A stretch of DNA of 64,000 nt from Pseudomonas guariconensis (GTDB taxonomy: Bacteria > Pseudomonadota > Gammaproteobacteria > Pseudomonadales > Pseudomonadaceae), in NCBI RefSeq assembly GCF_024127895.1, contig NZ_JAMYBK010000002.1:434001-498000 (forward strand), given 5' to 3'. Positions 31,402 to 40,387 of the stretch are shown one piece after another. The translations under genes and the position numbers were made by a program. The notes under the pieces are model-generated. The model was not told the origin of the DNA. It searched no databases and worked only from the letters and a program-made list of their open reading frames with translations. How positions within the stretch are numbered: the stretch's first letter is position 1; every line of letters begins with the position of its first letter.

Positions 31402-31741
31402 GGGTTGTCCTCGTCAGGTATTCGCGTTCCAGCAGATGCTTGATTGCCTGCCGTTGGAGAGGGCTTAGGTCGTCCTGCAGGTCTTTTCCATAGAGCGTGA
31501 ACAACCAGAACTGGTAACCCGCTTCCCACCCGTAGTAGATCACCCTGATACCCCCTCGCTTGCCCTTGTGGCGTTGGGGAGCGGCAAAGCGCATCTTGCG
31601 CAGCCCTCCGGTACCCGGGATGACATTGCCGACATAGGGATATGTCAGGAGTGTCTGCTGCAAGGTGCGAAAGCCCTCGTCATCGAGGTGTTCCGCGCGG
31701 TGCCGCTCGAAAGCCGGCAGTTCGATAAAGATCGCTTCCAT
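31379..31741 (-). CDS. RelE/HigB-like toxin
   Basis: A 120-residue protein starting MEAIFIELPAFERHRAEHLDDEGF. Its core, VIPGTGGLRKMRFAAPQRHKGKRGGIRVIYYGW followed by LFTLYGKDLQDDLSPLQ, is the RelE/ParE-superfamily pattern. That fold usually cleaves mRNA on the ribosome. The toxin-first order with a downstream XRE partner is that of HigBA. No promoter was assigned. Confidence 0.8.
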   Translation of the reverse strand: MEAIFIELPAFERHRAEHLDDEGFRTLQQTLLTYPYVGNVIPGTGGLRKMRFAAPQRHKGKRGGIRVIYYGWEAGYQFWLFTLYGKDLQDDLSPLQRQAIKHLLEREYLTRTTHATQHFH

Positions 31742-32220
31742 GATCTGTACGCTACCTGCGTATAGCTTGGGGTGGCCGCTCGTCAAGGGGCGACCTCTGG
31801 CAGCCTATCCGGGGGGAGGCACAGAGGTTGGGCTTGAGGTTTTCGAGGTGTTTCGGGGAACGTTTGCCTGGCGCTAGCCTCCGGCGAATGGCTCGCCAGT
31901 TGCCATGTTCGATGTAAAGGCAGCAATACCAAGCTTGGCGGCCGTGCTGGGAGAAGGACTTGTTGAAGTCTGGATCCGGAGCGGACGAGCCATTTCCTAC
32001 AGACCTGCTTGTATTCAGGAACTATCCTACGAGCGTTGTCCACGCTAGCCTTCTGGCGCGCGGCATCGATGAAATCGCCAGTGACTGCGCCCAGCACCAT
32101 GCCCGGAGAATGGGCGCGGGATGATTTGGTCGATCCAGCACTCGGCAGAAACGCTCAAGGCCCTGCTGGAGGGTGTGCTCGACGGCCAGGGCGCTTGATG
32201 CCCATCCAGGCAGCCGGCCC
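31742..32220. other. gene-poor gap with possible decayed coding sequence
   Basis: About 480 nt without a convincing gene. On the minus strand, between about 32020 and 31800, two overlapping frames read protein-like stretches (for example QHGRQAWYCCLYIEHGNW in one frame) but neither has a start with a ribosome-binding site. This suggests a frameshifted remnant, possibly connected with the accessory region that begins here. I could not identify the source family. Confidence 0.35.
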
Positions 32221-32682
32221 TCAGCCCGGCTGCCCCCGATCCACCTTGCTACTGAGGATGATGGAAGTGGTGGTCTTTTCCACGCCATCGAGGCTGCCGA
32301 TCTGGTCGAGCAGTTGGTCCAGTTGCTCCGGTGAGTCGCTGTTCAGCCAGGCCACATAGTCGAATTCGCCGCTCACCGCGCACAGTTGCTGGACCTGGCC
32401 CATGGCGCTGAGGCGGCGCACGATGTCCTTGCCCGAGCGCGGCTGCACCTTGATCCCCACGTACGCTTGCAGGCCCCCACCGATCAGGCGCTGGCCCAGG
32501 CGTACGCCGTAACCGGTGATGACCTTGGCCTTTTCCAGCCGCGCCAGGCGCGAGTTCACCGTGGTCCGGGCGATACCCAGGTGGCGAGCGAGGGTGGCGA
32601 CGCTTTCGCGGGCGTTGATCTGCAGCAGGGCGATCAGCTGGCGGTCGATTTCGTCGAGAGCGATGGGGCGGTAGTCGGACAT
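32221..32682 (-). CDS. Lrp/AsnC-family transcriptional regulator
   Basis: A 153-residue regulator. The helix-turn-helix LDEIDRQLIALLQINARESVATLARHLGIARTTVNSRLARLE fills residues about 8-50. The C-terminal RAM (Lrp-type ACT) domain includes GGLQAYVGIKV and CAVSGEFDYVAWL. Such proteins sense amino acids and act as octamers. The target is not evident; the gene is divergent from the acetyltransferase at 32895. Confidence 0.88.
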   Translation of the reverse strand: MSDYRPIALDEIDRQLIALLQINARESVATLARHLGIARTTVNSRLARLEKAKVITGYGVRLGQRLIGGGLQAYVGIKVQPRSGKDIVRRLSAMGQVQQLCAVSGEFDYVAWLNSDSPEQLDQLLDQIGSLDGVEKTTTSIILSSKVDRGQPG

Positions 32683-32894
32683 GCAGGCTTCCTGTCTATA
32701 TGGCCGCTTAGCCTAGATGGGACGTCAAGCGTGTACAAGAAAGCGGGCAACAGGGTTTCGTCTGTCACCATGGAAATACCGCGGTTATCATGCCTGGACG
32801 CGGTGATGTTGCCATCGCCAATCACACGAGTGACTTGGCCCAGGCCAGTGTGGGATGCATCTTGAATTTCGAACAGTTGCTTGAATGTTGGCGC

Positions 32895-33410
32895 ATGGAG
32901 GTCTCCAACAAGAAAAAGCCCGGACGCAAAATCAGCTTGTTGCTCAACGTTCTCCGGCGGGCACGCAAGGACAACAAACTCCGCTACCTGTTCTGGTTTC
33001 GTATTGCGCAATACTTGTGCGCAAAGGGAGGTCTGCGTGCCGGCTATGCTCGGCGGCTCAACCAACGCCTGAATCTGCGGTACGCCGTCGACATAGACGT
33101 GGGGGCATCGATCGGGCCTGGGCTGCGCATCGCTCATCTCCCGGGCATTGTCATCAGTGGGCATGCGCGCATCGGCCGCAATCTGTTCATCCGCCAGAAC
33201 AGTACGATTGGCATCAAGACGTTGGGGCGTGAAAGCTACAGCCTGGTAATCGGCGACAATGTGAGCGTGGGCGCGAACAGTTGCATCATCGCCGACCAAG
33301 TGCGAGTGGGGAACAATGTGACGATCGGGGCGATGTCTTTTGTCAACAAGAGCATTTCCGATAATTGTGTTTTCTATAACCAGCGCAATGCGGTGATCAT
33401 CGAGAAATGA
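32895..33410 (+). CDS. hexapeptide-repeat acyltransferase (serine acetyltransferase-like)
   Basis: A 171-residue protein with a left-handed beta-helix: IDVGASIGPGLRIAHLPGIVISGHARIG, NLFIRQNSTIG, VIGDNVSVGANSCIIADQVRVGNNVTIGA. The basic helical N-terminus (KLRYLFWFRIAQYLC) is like that of LPS/exopolysaccharide O-acetyltransferases of the CysE-like group. The start is uncertain: the frame is open from 32790, and neither ATG has a good ribosome-binding site. It converges on the WaaZ-like gene, 7 nt apart, which supports a cell-surface role. Confidence 0.7.
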   Translation: MEVSNKKKPGRKISLLLNVLRRARKDNKLRYLFWFRIAQYLCAKGGLRAGYARRLNQRLNLRYAVDIDVGASIGPGLRIAHLPGIVISGHARIGRNLFIRQNSTIGIKTLGRESYSLVIGDNVSVGANSCIIADQVRVGNNVTIGAMSFVNKSISDNCVFYNQRNAVIIEK

Positions 33411-33417
33411 ACAGCCG

Positions 33418-34200
33418 TCAGGGTTGCGGCGGCAACTCCGCCATGGCGCGGAACCTGTCCAGCGTGATCTTGGGGATGACGTCGTCCGGAATCCTGGAGG
33501 TCGCGGACAGGTTATATATCCTGAAGCGATCCCCTACGACCTGGCGAGCCGTCAGTTCGAAGGATGGCAGGATCCTGCCTTGGAAGTGCTGGTCGAGTCC
33601 GCAAGGAGACTTGTCTGAACCCTCCTGCTCGTAGAAGCGGCCAGCCGACTGCTGCAGATCGACACCCACGAGAAACACTTGGGTGAAGCCGACATGGTAG
33701 GCGATCTGCAATGCCACATAAGCGACCGTGCGAGCATCGAAGAAACCCTGTTGAAGGTCCTTGCTGAAGCCCAGCGAACGGGCTCTCTTGTCGAAGCTAT
33801 TGCGGCTGCGCACCAGAGCCTGTTCGTTGCTGAGCAGTCGCTGGAGGAATGAAAGATCCCTGACTTTCCTGAGCAGGAAAACCTCCCCCTTTGGTGGCGG
33901 CTGAAGGTTTTCGTACTGGTCCTTCCACAGCGCTATCCGTTGGCTCTTTTCCATGGCCAGCGAGAACAACTCGGGTTGTTGGCGGGCAAAATCCCTATCA
34001 GTGCAGGCATAGAAGAACGGCGCTATTCCTGCTTCCAGCAACAGTGAGATCGAGCCATTCATGGCAATCACCGGGACATGGGCGAACTCAGCGATCGGAA
34101 AGTTTTTCGCCGATGTGCCGGATGCCAGAAGGATGACGGGGCCATTTGTGATATCCCGACAATCCGCGAATGCCCGAGGAGACGGAAGGACTGAGGACAT
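33418..34200 (-). CDS. LPS-core glycosyltransferase-like protein (WaaZ-like)
   Basis: A 260-residue protein with a Rossmann-like start GPVILLASGTSAKNFPIAEFAHVPVIAMNGSISLL. It also has PFFYACTDRDFARQQPELF, GFFDARTVAYVALQIAYHVGFTQVFLVGVDL, and a C-terminal region without membrane segments. From memory this pattern matches proteins annotated as Kdo-III transferase WaaZ or LPS core proteins of pseudomonads; no search was possible. It is convergent with the acyltransferase and lies downstream of an AT-richer intergenic stretch. Confidence 0.5.
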   Translation of the reverse strand: MSSVLPSPRAFADCRDITNGPVILLASGTSAKNFPIAEFAHVPVIAMNGSISLLLEAGIAPFFYACTDRDFARQQPELFSLAMEKSQRIALWKDQYENLQPPPKGEVFLLRKVRDLSFLQRLLSNEQALVRSRNSFDKRARSLGFSKDLQQGFFDARTVAYVALQIAYHVGFTQVFLVGVDLQQSAGRFYEQEGSDKSPCGLDQHFQGRILPSFELTARQVVGDRFRIYNLSATSRIPDDVIPKITLDRFRAMAELPPQP

Positions 34201-34512
34201 TGACGCGCTCCATAGTGGGGTTGTGTAGGATCAAGTGCCTAATAATGCTGGAAGTGGTGCTTTCTACAAAGTCTGGATCAGCTGCATCTTGTAGGAGAAA
34301 TCTGGGTGGTTCGCAGCTTTAAAGGACGCAGCCCGTCTTGCCTGTGAAAAAGGTAGGAGCACTCTCGCAAAGACCTAACCACCGGCTGGCCCATCATCCA
34401 CCATCAGAAAGCCGCCCCGATGGCGAAAAAATGATACGACACGTCGGGTTCGCGGGAGTGGTCGCCTGACATTTGCGTTTATCGTTTTGCCCAACACAGC
34501 GGGAAGTTGGCC
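34201..34512. other. intergenic region, no gene seen
   Basis: A 312-nt divergent region between the WaaZ-like gene and the amidohydrolase gene. Short overlapping frames on the minus strand (34375-34648) look spurious. No operator or riboswitch was recognised. Confidence 0.4.
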
Positions 34513-35412
34513 ATGCACAACGAAAGAGCAATGATCGATAGCCATGTTCATTTCTATACAGAAGCGGACCTTGAAAAAGTCGCCGGAAAACTTCCCTATA
34601 CGCTGCCGAAGCCTCATTCGCTAACGGACTACTTGGCGCAGCTTTCAAAAAACAATGTGCTCCCGCGATTCTTGAACAATGTTCACCTGAGCATTCTTCC
34701 CGATTCGGAAAACGTCTTCGCTTCGTTCGAAGAACTCAAGGATTTACAGGCCCGTGACCCGGCCACGTATTCCGGCATACGCCTGGTCGGCACGATCAAG
34801 GCCGATCCTGCCTATGCGACGCAAGCCCGCCTGGCTCATCCGCAAGTGGCGGGAATCAGGATCGTGCTGCATGACGCGAAACCCGGCTCGGTTCGGAACG
34901 GTGCCTACAGCGATACGGCCTGGAATGCATTGTACGACCGTCTGCGCGATCACCAGCACGTCCATGTCTATGCCCAGGAAGCCGAGACCAACCTTCGCGT
35001 CCTCAGGCAGATACCGCGGCATGTGCGGGTGATGATCGACCACCTCGGCAGTTGCCATGCTTCACGGGGCGCGGAAGAAGAAGCCTATGTTTCCCTGCTG
35101 CGAGAAGCGCGGGAAAGAGGAAATGTCTGGTTCAAGGGCCCCGGCTATCGAACGTCTACCGACGTTGAAAAAGTGCTTCCGTTTGCAAGTCGCCTGATTT
35201 CGGAACTGGGGGCAGGCAAGTTGATTCTCGAAGCCACGGATGCGCCGCATGTTGGTGCTGATAGCGATGGGAGTGATTTTGCGCGCAGTTTCGATACCGC
35301 CGGGGCGTTCGGGTTTGTTCAGGATCTGGCCGAGCGGCTGTCGGTTAAATGCGCAATACCGGCCGGACAGATTCTCAGTGGTGCAGCAGCAGAAATATTC
35401 AACTTTGATTAA
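34513..35412 (+). CDS. amidohydrolase-2 family metal-dependent hydrolase
   Basis: A 299-residue TIM-barrel hydrolase. It has the metal motif DSHVHFY at residue about 9, VAGIRIVLHD, VHVYAQEAETNL, and MIDHLGSCHA carrying the strand-6 histidine. LILEATDAPHVG carries the strand-8 aspartate. Relatives hydrolyse lactones such as 2-pyrone-4,6-dicarboxylate or decarboxylate small acids. The ATG at 34513 is used because GGGAAG lies 6 nt upstream. It is 25 nt before the alpha/beta hydrolase and is probably cotranscribed. It may belong to the uptake and hydrolysis locus that follows. Confidence 0.7.
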   Translation: MHNERAMIDSHVHFYTEADLEKVAGKLPYTLPKPHSLTDYLAQLSKNNVLPRFLNNVHLSILPDSENVFASFEELKDLQARDPATYSGIRLVGTIKADPAYATQARLAHPQVAGIRIVLHDAKPGSVRNGAYSDTAWNALYDRLRDHQHVHVYAQEAETNLRVLRQIPRHVRVMIDHLGSCHASRGAEEEAYVSLLREARERGNVWFKGPGYRTSTDVEKVLPFASRLISELGAGKLILEATDAPHVGADSDGSDFARSFDTAGAFGFVQDLAERLSVKCAIPAGQILSGAAAEIFNFD

Positions 35413-35437
35413 GCCAGAGTGCTAGGCAGGACGAAAT

Positions 35438-36403
35438 ATGAACAATAAAGTCTCGATGCAGGAAATTGAATTCGACGTTGACTACGCTGGCCACAGCGTG
35501 CGCCTGAAAGGGGCGGTATTCCAGCCCGAACAGGCAAGCGATCTTCCGCCCGTCGTCTTCAACTCTGGCTTCACCGGCGGTGTCTCGATGTACGGCCAGC
35601 TGTTCGGCCGCGCATTGGCTGCCCGTGGCTACCGTGTCATGACCTACGATGTTGCCGGATTCTTCTCCAACAAGCAGGTCCGTAACACCCATCAGGTCGG
35701 CGACATCACCGTGACCAACGTGAGCCTGGAAGACCAGAAGGACGAGGTGCTGGGCGCCGTGGCCTGGGCGCGTGAGGCCTTCGGCGAGATGCCGGTGGTC
35801 GCTTCCTGGGCAATGGGCTCGGTGGCCAGCCTTGCCGCGGTGGCCGAGCTGGCCAAGGCTGGCAAGGAGCAGATCAAGTTCTGGGTGCCGATGAGCTACA
35901 CCCGCATCCAGGACCTGCAATCGCTGCGCGCCGATGCCAAGGCCGCTGATGCCGCGATTCGCGAACTCGATGGCGATGCGCCCATCCCGCCGTTCGACAC
36001 CGGCACCGAGGCGACCCGCCTGGGTTACTACCCGCTCGATCCGGCCACCCAGCAATACGTGGATGAACAACTGGGCGCCTACACCGAAGCCGGTGGCGCC
36101 GACCGTTGGCCGGGCTGCAGCCACGTAACCGCCAAGTCGTACACCTCCTATGTGGCGTTCGATCCAGAGCAGGCCATCGAAGGGGCAACGGGCTTCCCGC
36201 CGGCCTTGATCATCCACGGTGCCAAGAACAGCCTGCACATGCCGGCCGAGTCCGAGCGTCTGTTCCGCCTGTACCCGGGGGACGCCGGTGAAGGTGTGTT
36301 CTTGCTGGCTGACATGCAACATGGCCAGCAGAACCAGGCGGACCACCCGGTGTTCCAGGCCATCATCGAGAAGATCGACGAGGCGGTCCGTCGGTACGCC
36401 TGA
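35438..36403 (+). CDS. alpha/beta-hydrolase-fold protein lacking the serine nucleophile
   Basis: A 321-residue protein with an alpha/beta hydrolase layout: PVVFNSGFTGGVSMYGQLFGRALAARGYRVMTYDVAGF, then the elbow VVASWAMGSVASLAAV, and a C-terminal IIHGAKNSLHMPAESE. At the elbow G-x-S-x-G is replaced by S-W-A-M-G, with alanine at the nucleophile place. Asparagine stands where the acid (HGxKD) is expected. A histidine remains in ADMQHGQQ. It may be a binding protein or use another mechanism. It lies downstream of the amidohydrolase gene. Confidence 0.65.
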   Translation: MNNKVSMQEIEFDVDYAGHSVRLKGAVFQPEQASDLPPVVFNSGFTGGVSMYGQLFGRALAARGYRVMTYDVAGFFSNKQVRNTHQVGDITVTNVSLEDQKDEVLGAVAWAREAFGEMPVVASWAMGSVASLAAVAELAKAGKEQIKFWVPMSYTRIQDLQSLRADAKAADAAIRELDGDAPIPPFDTGTEATRLGYYPLDPATQQYVDEQLGAYTEAGGADRWPGCSHVTAKSYTSYVAFDPEQAIEGATGFPPALIIHGAKNSLHMPAESERLFRLYPGDAGEGVFLLADMQHGQQNQADHPVFQAIIEKIDEAVRRYA

Positions 36404-36657
36404 GTCGCAGCATGCAAGCTGGCGGGCCCGCACGTCGGGCCTTCCAGTCGCAGACCTTGTCTCGCCACCCCCCTCGCTGTACCCTCCCGACGCGCTTGGC
36501 CACCGATGGCCGGGACGCCAGATCGGTCGCCGCTTGTGTCGCGCTGCGATCGTCGTCGCAGAGTCTGCGCGCGGGCCCCGCCTGCTCCGCCAGCATGTCG
36601 TAATGTGGTATGCCTATGACTCGTGTCTCTCGCCCCTGAGAAATATCGAGGAAAGGT

Positions 36658-37647
36658 ATGCTCAGCTCATCCACCGCCAACGTGCAAGGTGAAGCCCCCA
36701 AGCGAATCGGGCTGCTCATCCTTCCCCAGTTCTCCATGATGGCCCTGGCTGGCGCCAGCGAGCCGCTGCGGGCTGCCAATCGCCTCGCCGGAAAAACGCT
36801 CTATCAATGGAGCTTGTTATCGGAGGCCGGCGGTACCGTCAGCTCCAGCAGTGGCGTGGAGATCAATACCCAGTCGCTCGAAGAGGCGCCTGAGCTCGAT
36901 CGGGTATTCGTGCTGGCGAGCCTGGATATCGAGCATCAGCGCCCACCGAAGATGATCAGGTTCCTGCACCGCTCCGTCGCCAAGGGCAAGACCGTGGGAG
37001 CCTTCAGCACCGGCACGTTCATCCTTGCACGGGCGGGCTTGCTGGAAGGGAAGAAGTGCACGCTGCACTGGGAGTCGATCAACCAGTTCGCCGAAGAGTT
37101 TCCCACCATCGAGGTGACGCGCGAACTCTACGTCAACCATGACAATCGCTGGACCTGTGCCGGCGGCACGGCGGCCATCGACCTGATGCTGGCGCAGATC
37201 TCCGTCGACTATGGTGGCAAGCTTGCCGCCGCGGTGGCTGAGCAGTTCCTGCATGCCAGGATCCGAGGGCCGGAAGAACAACAGCGGATGTCCATCCAAT
37301 GGCGATTCGGTGTGCACGATAGACGCATCACAGCGGCCATCGCGCAGATGGAGGACAACTTCGAGCACGTCATCAGCATCGAGCAAGTGGCGCAGGTGTG
37401 CAATCTCTCCCAGCGTCAGCTCGAACGCTTGTGGCACCAGCATTTCGGCATGACGCCCCAGCGATTCTACCTGGAGCTGCGCCTGGCCGAGGCGCGGCGG
37501 ATGCTGAGGGAAAGCACCAAGTCCATTGCCTCGATCGCCTACTCGTGCGGGTTCGTCTCTGCCTCTCATTTGGGCAGTGCCTATCGCAAGGCGTGGGGCT
37601 GCAGCCCGGGTGAGGAGCGGCGAAAGTTTGATATGGGCCAGGCATAG
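36658..37647 (+). CDS. GATase1-like AraC-family activator (GbdR/CdhR type)
   Basis: A 329-residue regulator with an N-terminal DJ-1/PfpI-like domain (IGLLILPQFSMMALAGASEPLRAANRLA) and a C-terminal AraC domain: ISIEQVAQVCNLSQRQLERLWHQHFGMTPQRFYLELRLAEARRML, then SIASIAYSCGFVSASHLGSAYRKAWG. The position that is cysteine in DJ-1 enzymes is serine here (GAFSTGTF), as expected for a sensor. Relatives GbdR, CdhR and ArgR control catabolism of betaines, carnitine and arginine. The neighbouring betaine-type ABC transporter fits that. The ribosome-binding site GAGGAAAGG is strong. Confidence 0.85.
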   Translation: MLSSSTANVQGEAPKRIGLLILPQFSMMALAGASEPLRAANRLAGKTLYQWSLLSEAGGTVSSSSGVEINTQSLEEAPELDRVFVLASLDIEHQRPPKMIRFLHRSVAKGKTVGAFSTGTFILARAGLLEGKKCTLHWESINQFAEEFPTIEVTRELYVNHDNRWTCAGGTAAIDLMLAQISVDYGGKLAAAVAEQFLHARIRGPEEQQRMSIQWRFGVHDRRITAAIAQMEDNFEHVISIEQVAQVCNLSQRQLERLWHQHFGMTPQRFYLELRLAEARRMLRESTKSIASIAYSCGFVSASHLGSAYRKAWGCSPGEERRKFDMGQA

Positions 37648-38016
37648 GCGCCGGCAGGATGTACCGCGATGGGATATGTCCGCGCCCGGCTTTTGGCGGC
37701 CTCGGGGACACGGCATGGTCCGACATAAATAGGTGGCTTAGTAACTAACCGACCTGGGCTTCGGGTGCTGTTTCCTTATATATGGCCGGCCTTTCGAAAC
37801 GCGCTTTTAGAAGATTTGTACGGTGGTCTGCCGAGTATCAGCCCGTGGCTTTCGCAAGGGATATGCGCGGCATGGGTCATGTCGATTTTTTGATAAAGGT
37901 CGTCGAACCTGAAGCTCAGCCGGGAGAAGGGAGCGGGGTAAGGTCGTCATAAATCCGGCATCCGCTCCCGATGACCCGGAAATCACAAGAACCTTGCGGA
38001 GATAGGCATAACAAAA
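37648..38016. other. intergenic region upstream of the ABC operon, no gene seen
   Basis: 369 nt between the AraC-family regulator and the transporter operon. It should hold the operon promoter and the regulator's binding site. No match to a known consensus was convincing. Confidence 0.4.
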
Positions 38017-38700
38017 ATGGAAACGCTAAGTTTCATTCTTTCCAATTCAGGGCTTGTCGCCCAGTTGTTGGGGCAACATCTCTTCATTGTGTTCGTCGCT
38101 GTCGGGCTGGCTATCTTGACGGGTGTGCCGGTGGGTATCTTCATCTCCCAGCATCCTCGTGCAAGCCGTTGGGTCTTGTCGTTTGCCGCCATGCTCATGA
38201 CGATCCCCTCCGCCGCACTGTTTGGCCTCATGATCCCTGTCCTTTCCTTGATTGGCCAGGGGATCGGCGTCGTTCCGGCAATCATTGCGCTCTTTCTTTA
38301 TTCGCAACTTCCGATCATCCGCAATACCCATACGGCGATCTCCAACGTCGACCCGGCCCTGCGCGAGGCGGCCCGGGGCATGGGCATGTCTTCCTGGCAG
38401 CGGCTCTGGAAAGTCGAACTGCCGTTGGCAACGCCCTTGATCATGGCCGGGGTGCGTGTGGCGACCGTGATCAATATCGGCATCGCGGCCATCGCCGCCT
38501 ATATCGGCGCAGGCGGGTTGGGCAGCCTGATCGTGCGCGGCATCTCCCAGACCGATACGCGCCAACTGCTGGCCGGGGCCATCTTGATCAGCATCATCGC
38601 GGTGGCCGCTGATTATGCCCTGTCCGTCCTGCAGCGTGCGTTGACCCCAAAAGGGGTTATCAAGATGAATAACCCCAGCATGAAGGAAGCTACAACGTGA
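38017..38700 (+). CDS. betaine/choline-type ABC transporter permease
   Basis: A 227-residue inner-membrane permease of the OpuCB/OsmW group. Several membrane segments surround the EAA loop ALREAARGMGMSSWQRLWKVELPLATPLIMAGVR near residue 120, which contacts the ATPase. IGAGGLGSLIVRGI follows. The frame overlaps the ATPase gene by 4 nt. Two permease genes flank the ATPase gene, the usual layout of quaternary-amine importers (OpuC, YehYXWZ). Confidence 0.88.
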   Translation: METLSFILSNSGLVAQLLGQHLFIVFVAVGLAILTGVPVGIFISQHPRASRWVLSFAAMLMTIPSAALFGLMIPVLSLIGQGIGVVPAIIALFLYSQLPIIRNTHTAISNVDPALREAARGMGMSSWQRLWKVELPLATPLIMAGVRVATVINIGIAAIAAYIGAGGLGSLIVRGISQTDTRQLLAGAILISIIAVAADYALSVLQRALTPKGVIKMNNPSMKEATT

Positions 38701-39692
38701 TCCAGATTAATAATTTGAATAAAAAGTTCGGCTCTATCACGGCTGTGGAAGATGTTTCCTTTACCGTGGAAGGGGGCAAGATCTGCGTGCTTCTCGGTCC
38801 TTCGGGGTGTGGAAAGACCACCACGCTGAAGATGATCAACCGCTTGATCCCGCCGACTTCCGGGCGAATCCTCATTGGCGGGCGTGACACGGCAGAGCTG
38901 GATACCGTGACCCTGCGTCGATCGATCGGCTATGTGATCCAGCAAGTGGGCCTGTTCCCCAACATGACTGTCGAGGACAACATCTGCGTAGTGCCCGATC
39001 TGCTCGGCTGGGACAAGGCCAAGAGCCGCAAGCGTGCCGCGGAGTTGCTGGAGGTGGTGGCGCTGGAGCCTTCGAAGTTTTCCAAACGCTTCCCTTGCGA
39101 ACTGTCCGGCGGGCAGCAGCAGCGTGTCGGTGTCGCCCGTGCGCTGGCCGCCGACCCACCCGTGATGCTGATGGACGAGCCTTTCGGTGCGATCGACCCG
39201 ATCAACCGGGACATCATCCAGGACGAGTTCATGCGCATCCAGCGCCAGGTCGGCAAGACCGTCCTGTTCGTCAGCCATGACATCGACGAAGCGGTGAAGA
39301 TGGCCGACTGCGTGGCGCTGTTCAATGCGGGCAAGGTGGAGCAGTTCGGCACGCCCGATGATCTGCTGGCCCGCCCCGCCAGCGAATTCGTCGCCAACTT
39401 CATGGGCGGCGATCGCATCATGAAACGCCTGAGGCTCTTGCGTGCCGGCGATATCGCGCGGCAGACGCCGCCCCAGGAGCAGATGCAGATCGTCGGGGGC
39501 AATGGCGCGGCCTCGTTCGCGCCCCTGGTCGTGCAGCACACGGACGATCTGCGCCAGGTGCTGTCGCAATTGCTGGGGCAGGGGCGTGACTGGGCTGTGT
39601 GCAACGACAAGAACGGCAAGCTGGTCGGGTTCGTGCACCAGCAAGACATCCTTGCCCGCCTGGTCGAGAACACGACGACGGTGGTGCACTGA
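38697..39692 (+). CDS. betaine/choline-type ABC transporter ATPase
   Basis: A 331-residue ATPase with Walker A LLGPSGCGKTTTLKM (residue about 34), Q-loop YVIQQVGLFPNMTV, signature ELSGGQQQRVGVARAL, Walker B VMLMDEPFGAIDP and H-loop LFVSHDIDEAVKMAD. The C-terminal tail (about residues 260-331) looks like a degenerate CBS-type regulatory region (DWAVCNDKNGKLVGFVHQQDIL), as in OpuCA. It overlaps both neighbours (4 nt and 1 nt), showing tight coupling. Confidence 0.92.
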   Translation: MIQINNLNKKFGSITAVEDVSFTVEGGKICVLLGPSGCGKTTTLKMINRLIPPTSGRILIGGRDTAELDTVTLRRSIGYVIQQVGLFPNMTVEDNICVVPDLLGWDKAKSRKRAAELLEVVALEPSKFSKRFPCELSGGQQQRVGVARALAADPPVMLMDEPFGAIDPINRDIIQDEFMRIQRQVGKTVLFVSHDIDEAVKMADCVALFNAGKVEQFGTPDDLLARPASEFVANFMGGDRIMKRLRLLRAGDIARQTPPQEQMQIVGGNGAASFAPLVVQHTDDLRQVLSQLLGQGRDWAVCNDKNGKLVGFVHQQDILARLVENTTTVVH

Positions 39693-40354
39693 TGAACGGC
39701 GTGGCCAACCTCTGGGAATGGCTCCAGGGCTACTGGAGCGAAATCATCTACCTCTCCTTCCAGCACATGCACATCGTCGCGGTGAGCAGTGCACTGGCGT
39801 TGATCGTGGCGCTGCCGGTGGGCATCTGGATGAGTCGCACGGGCAACCAGAAGTATGCCCTGGCTGTCATGCAGGTGCTCAACGTCGGCCAGGCGATCCC
39901 GAAGCTCGCGCTGCTTGCCTTGGCCATGAGCTTCGTGGGGGTTGGCGGGCCTGCCGCCATCTTTGCGCTGTGGGTGGCGACGCTGCTGCCGATCACCGTG
40001 AACACCTACGAGGGCCTGCGCTCGGTGCCGCGTCACCTGGTCGAAGCCGCCGAAGCCATGGGCATGACGCCGCGCGAGACGTTGTTCAAGGTCGAGATCC
40101 CGAATGCGCTCAACGTGATCTTCGCCGGTATCCGCACCGCGCTGGCGATCAACGTCGGTACCGCGCCGCTTGCCTTTCTGGTCGGCGGGGGAGGCCTGGG
40201 CGAGCTGATCTTCACCGGCATCGACCTGAACGACTACCCCATGATGATCGCGGGTGCCGTGGCGACGGCGGGCCTGGCCATCGCAGTGGACCTGGCCTGC
40301 GGCTTCGTCCAGTACGCGACGGTCTCCCGTGGCTTGCGACTTGCGGCGCGATAG
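39692..40354 (+). CDS. betaine/choline-type ABC transporter permease
   Basis: A second permease, 220 residues, of the OpuCD type. Its EAA loop is HLVEAAEAMGMTPRETLFKVEIPNALNVIFAGIR and it has VGGGGLGELIFTGI. The start ATG shares one base with the ATPase stop (TGATG). It forms the membrane channel with the product of 38017. Confidence 0.88.
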   Translation: MNGVANLWEWLQGYWSEIIYLSFQHMHIVAVSSALALIVALPVGIWMSRTGNQKYALAVMQVLNVGQAIPKLALLALAMSFVGVGGPAAIFALWVATLLPITVNTYEGLRSVPRHLVEAAEAMGMTPRETLFKVEIPNALNVIFAGIRTALAINVGTAPLAFLVGGGGLGELIFTGIDLNDYPMMIAGAVATAGLAIAVDLACGFVQYATVSRGLRLAAR

Positions 40355-40387
40355 TCCTGATAACAACTCAAAACACATAGGTGCTGT

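Noticed and set aside
31783..32100. 105-residue minus-strand ORF as an intact gene
   Set aside because: Proline-rich second half, no ribosome-binding site, and a better protein-like reading lies in another frame; kept only as a possible remnant.
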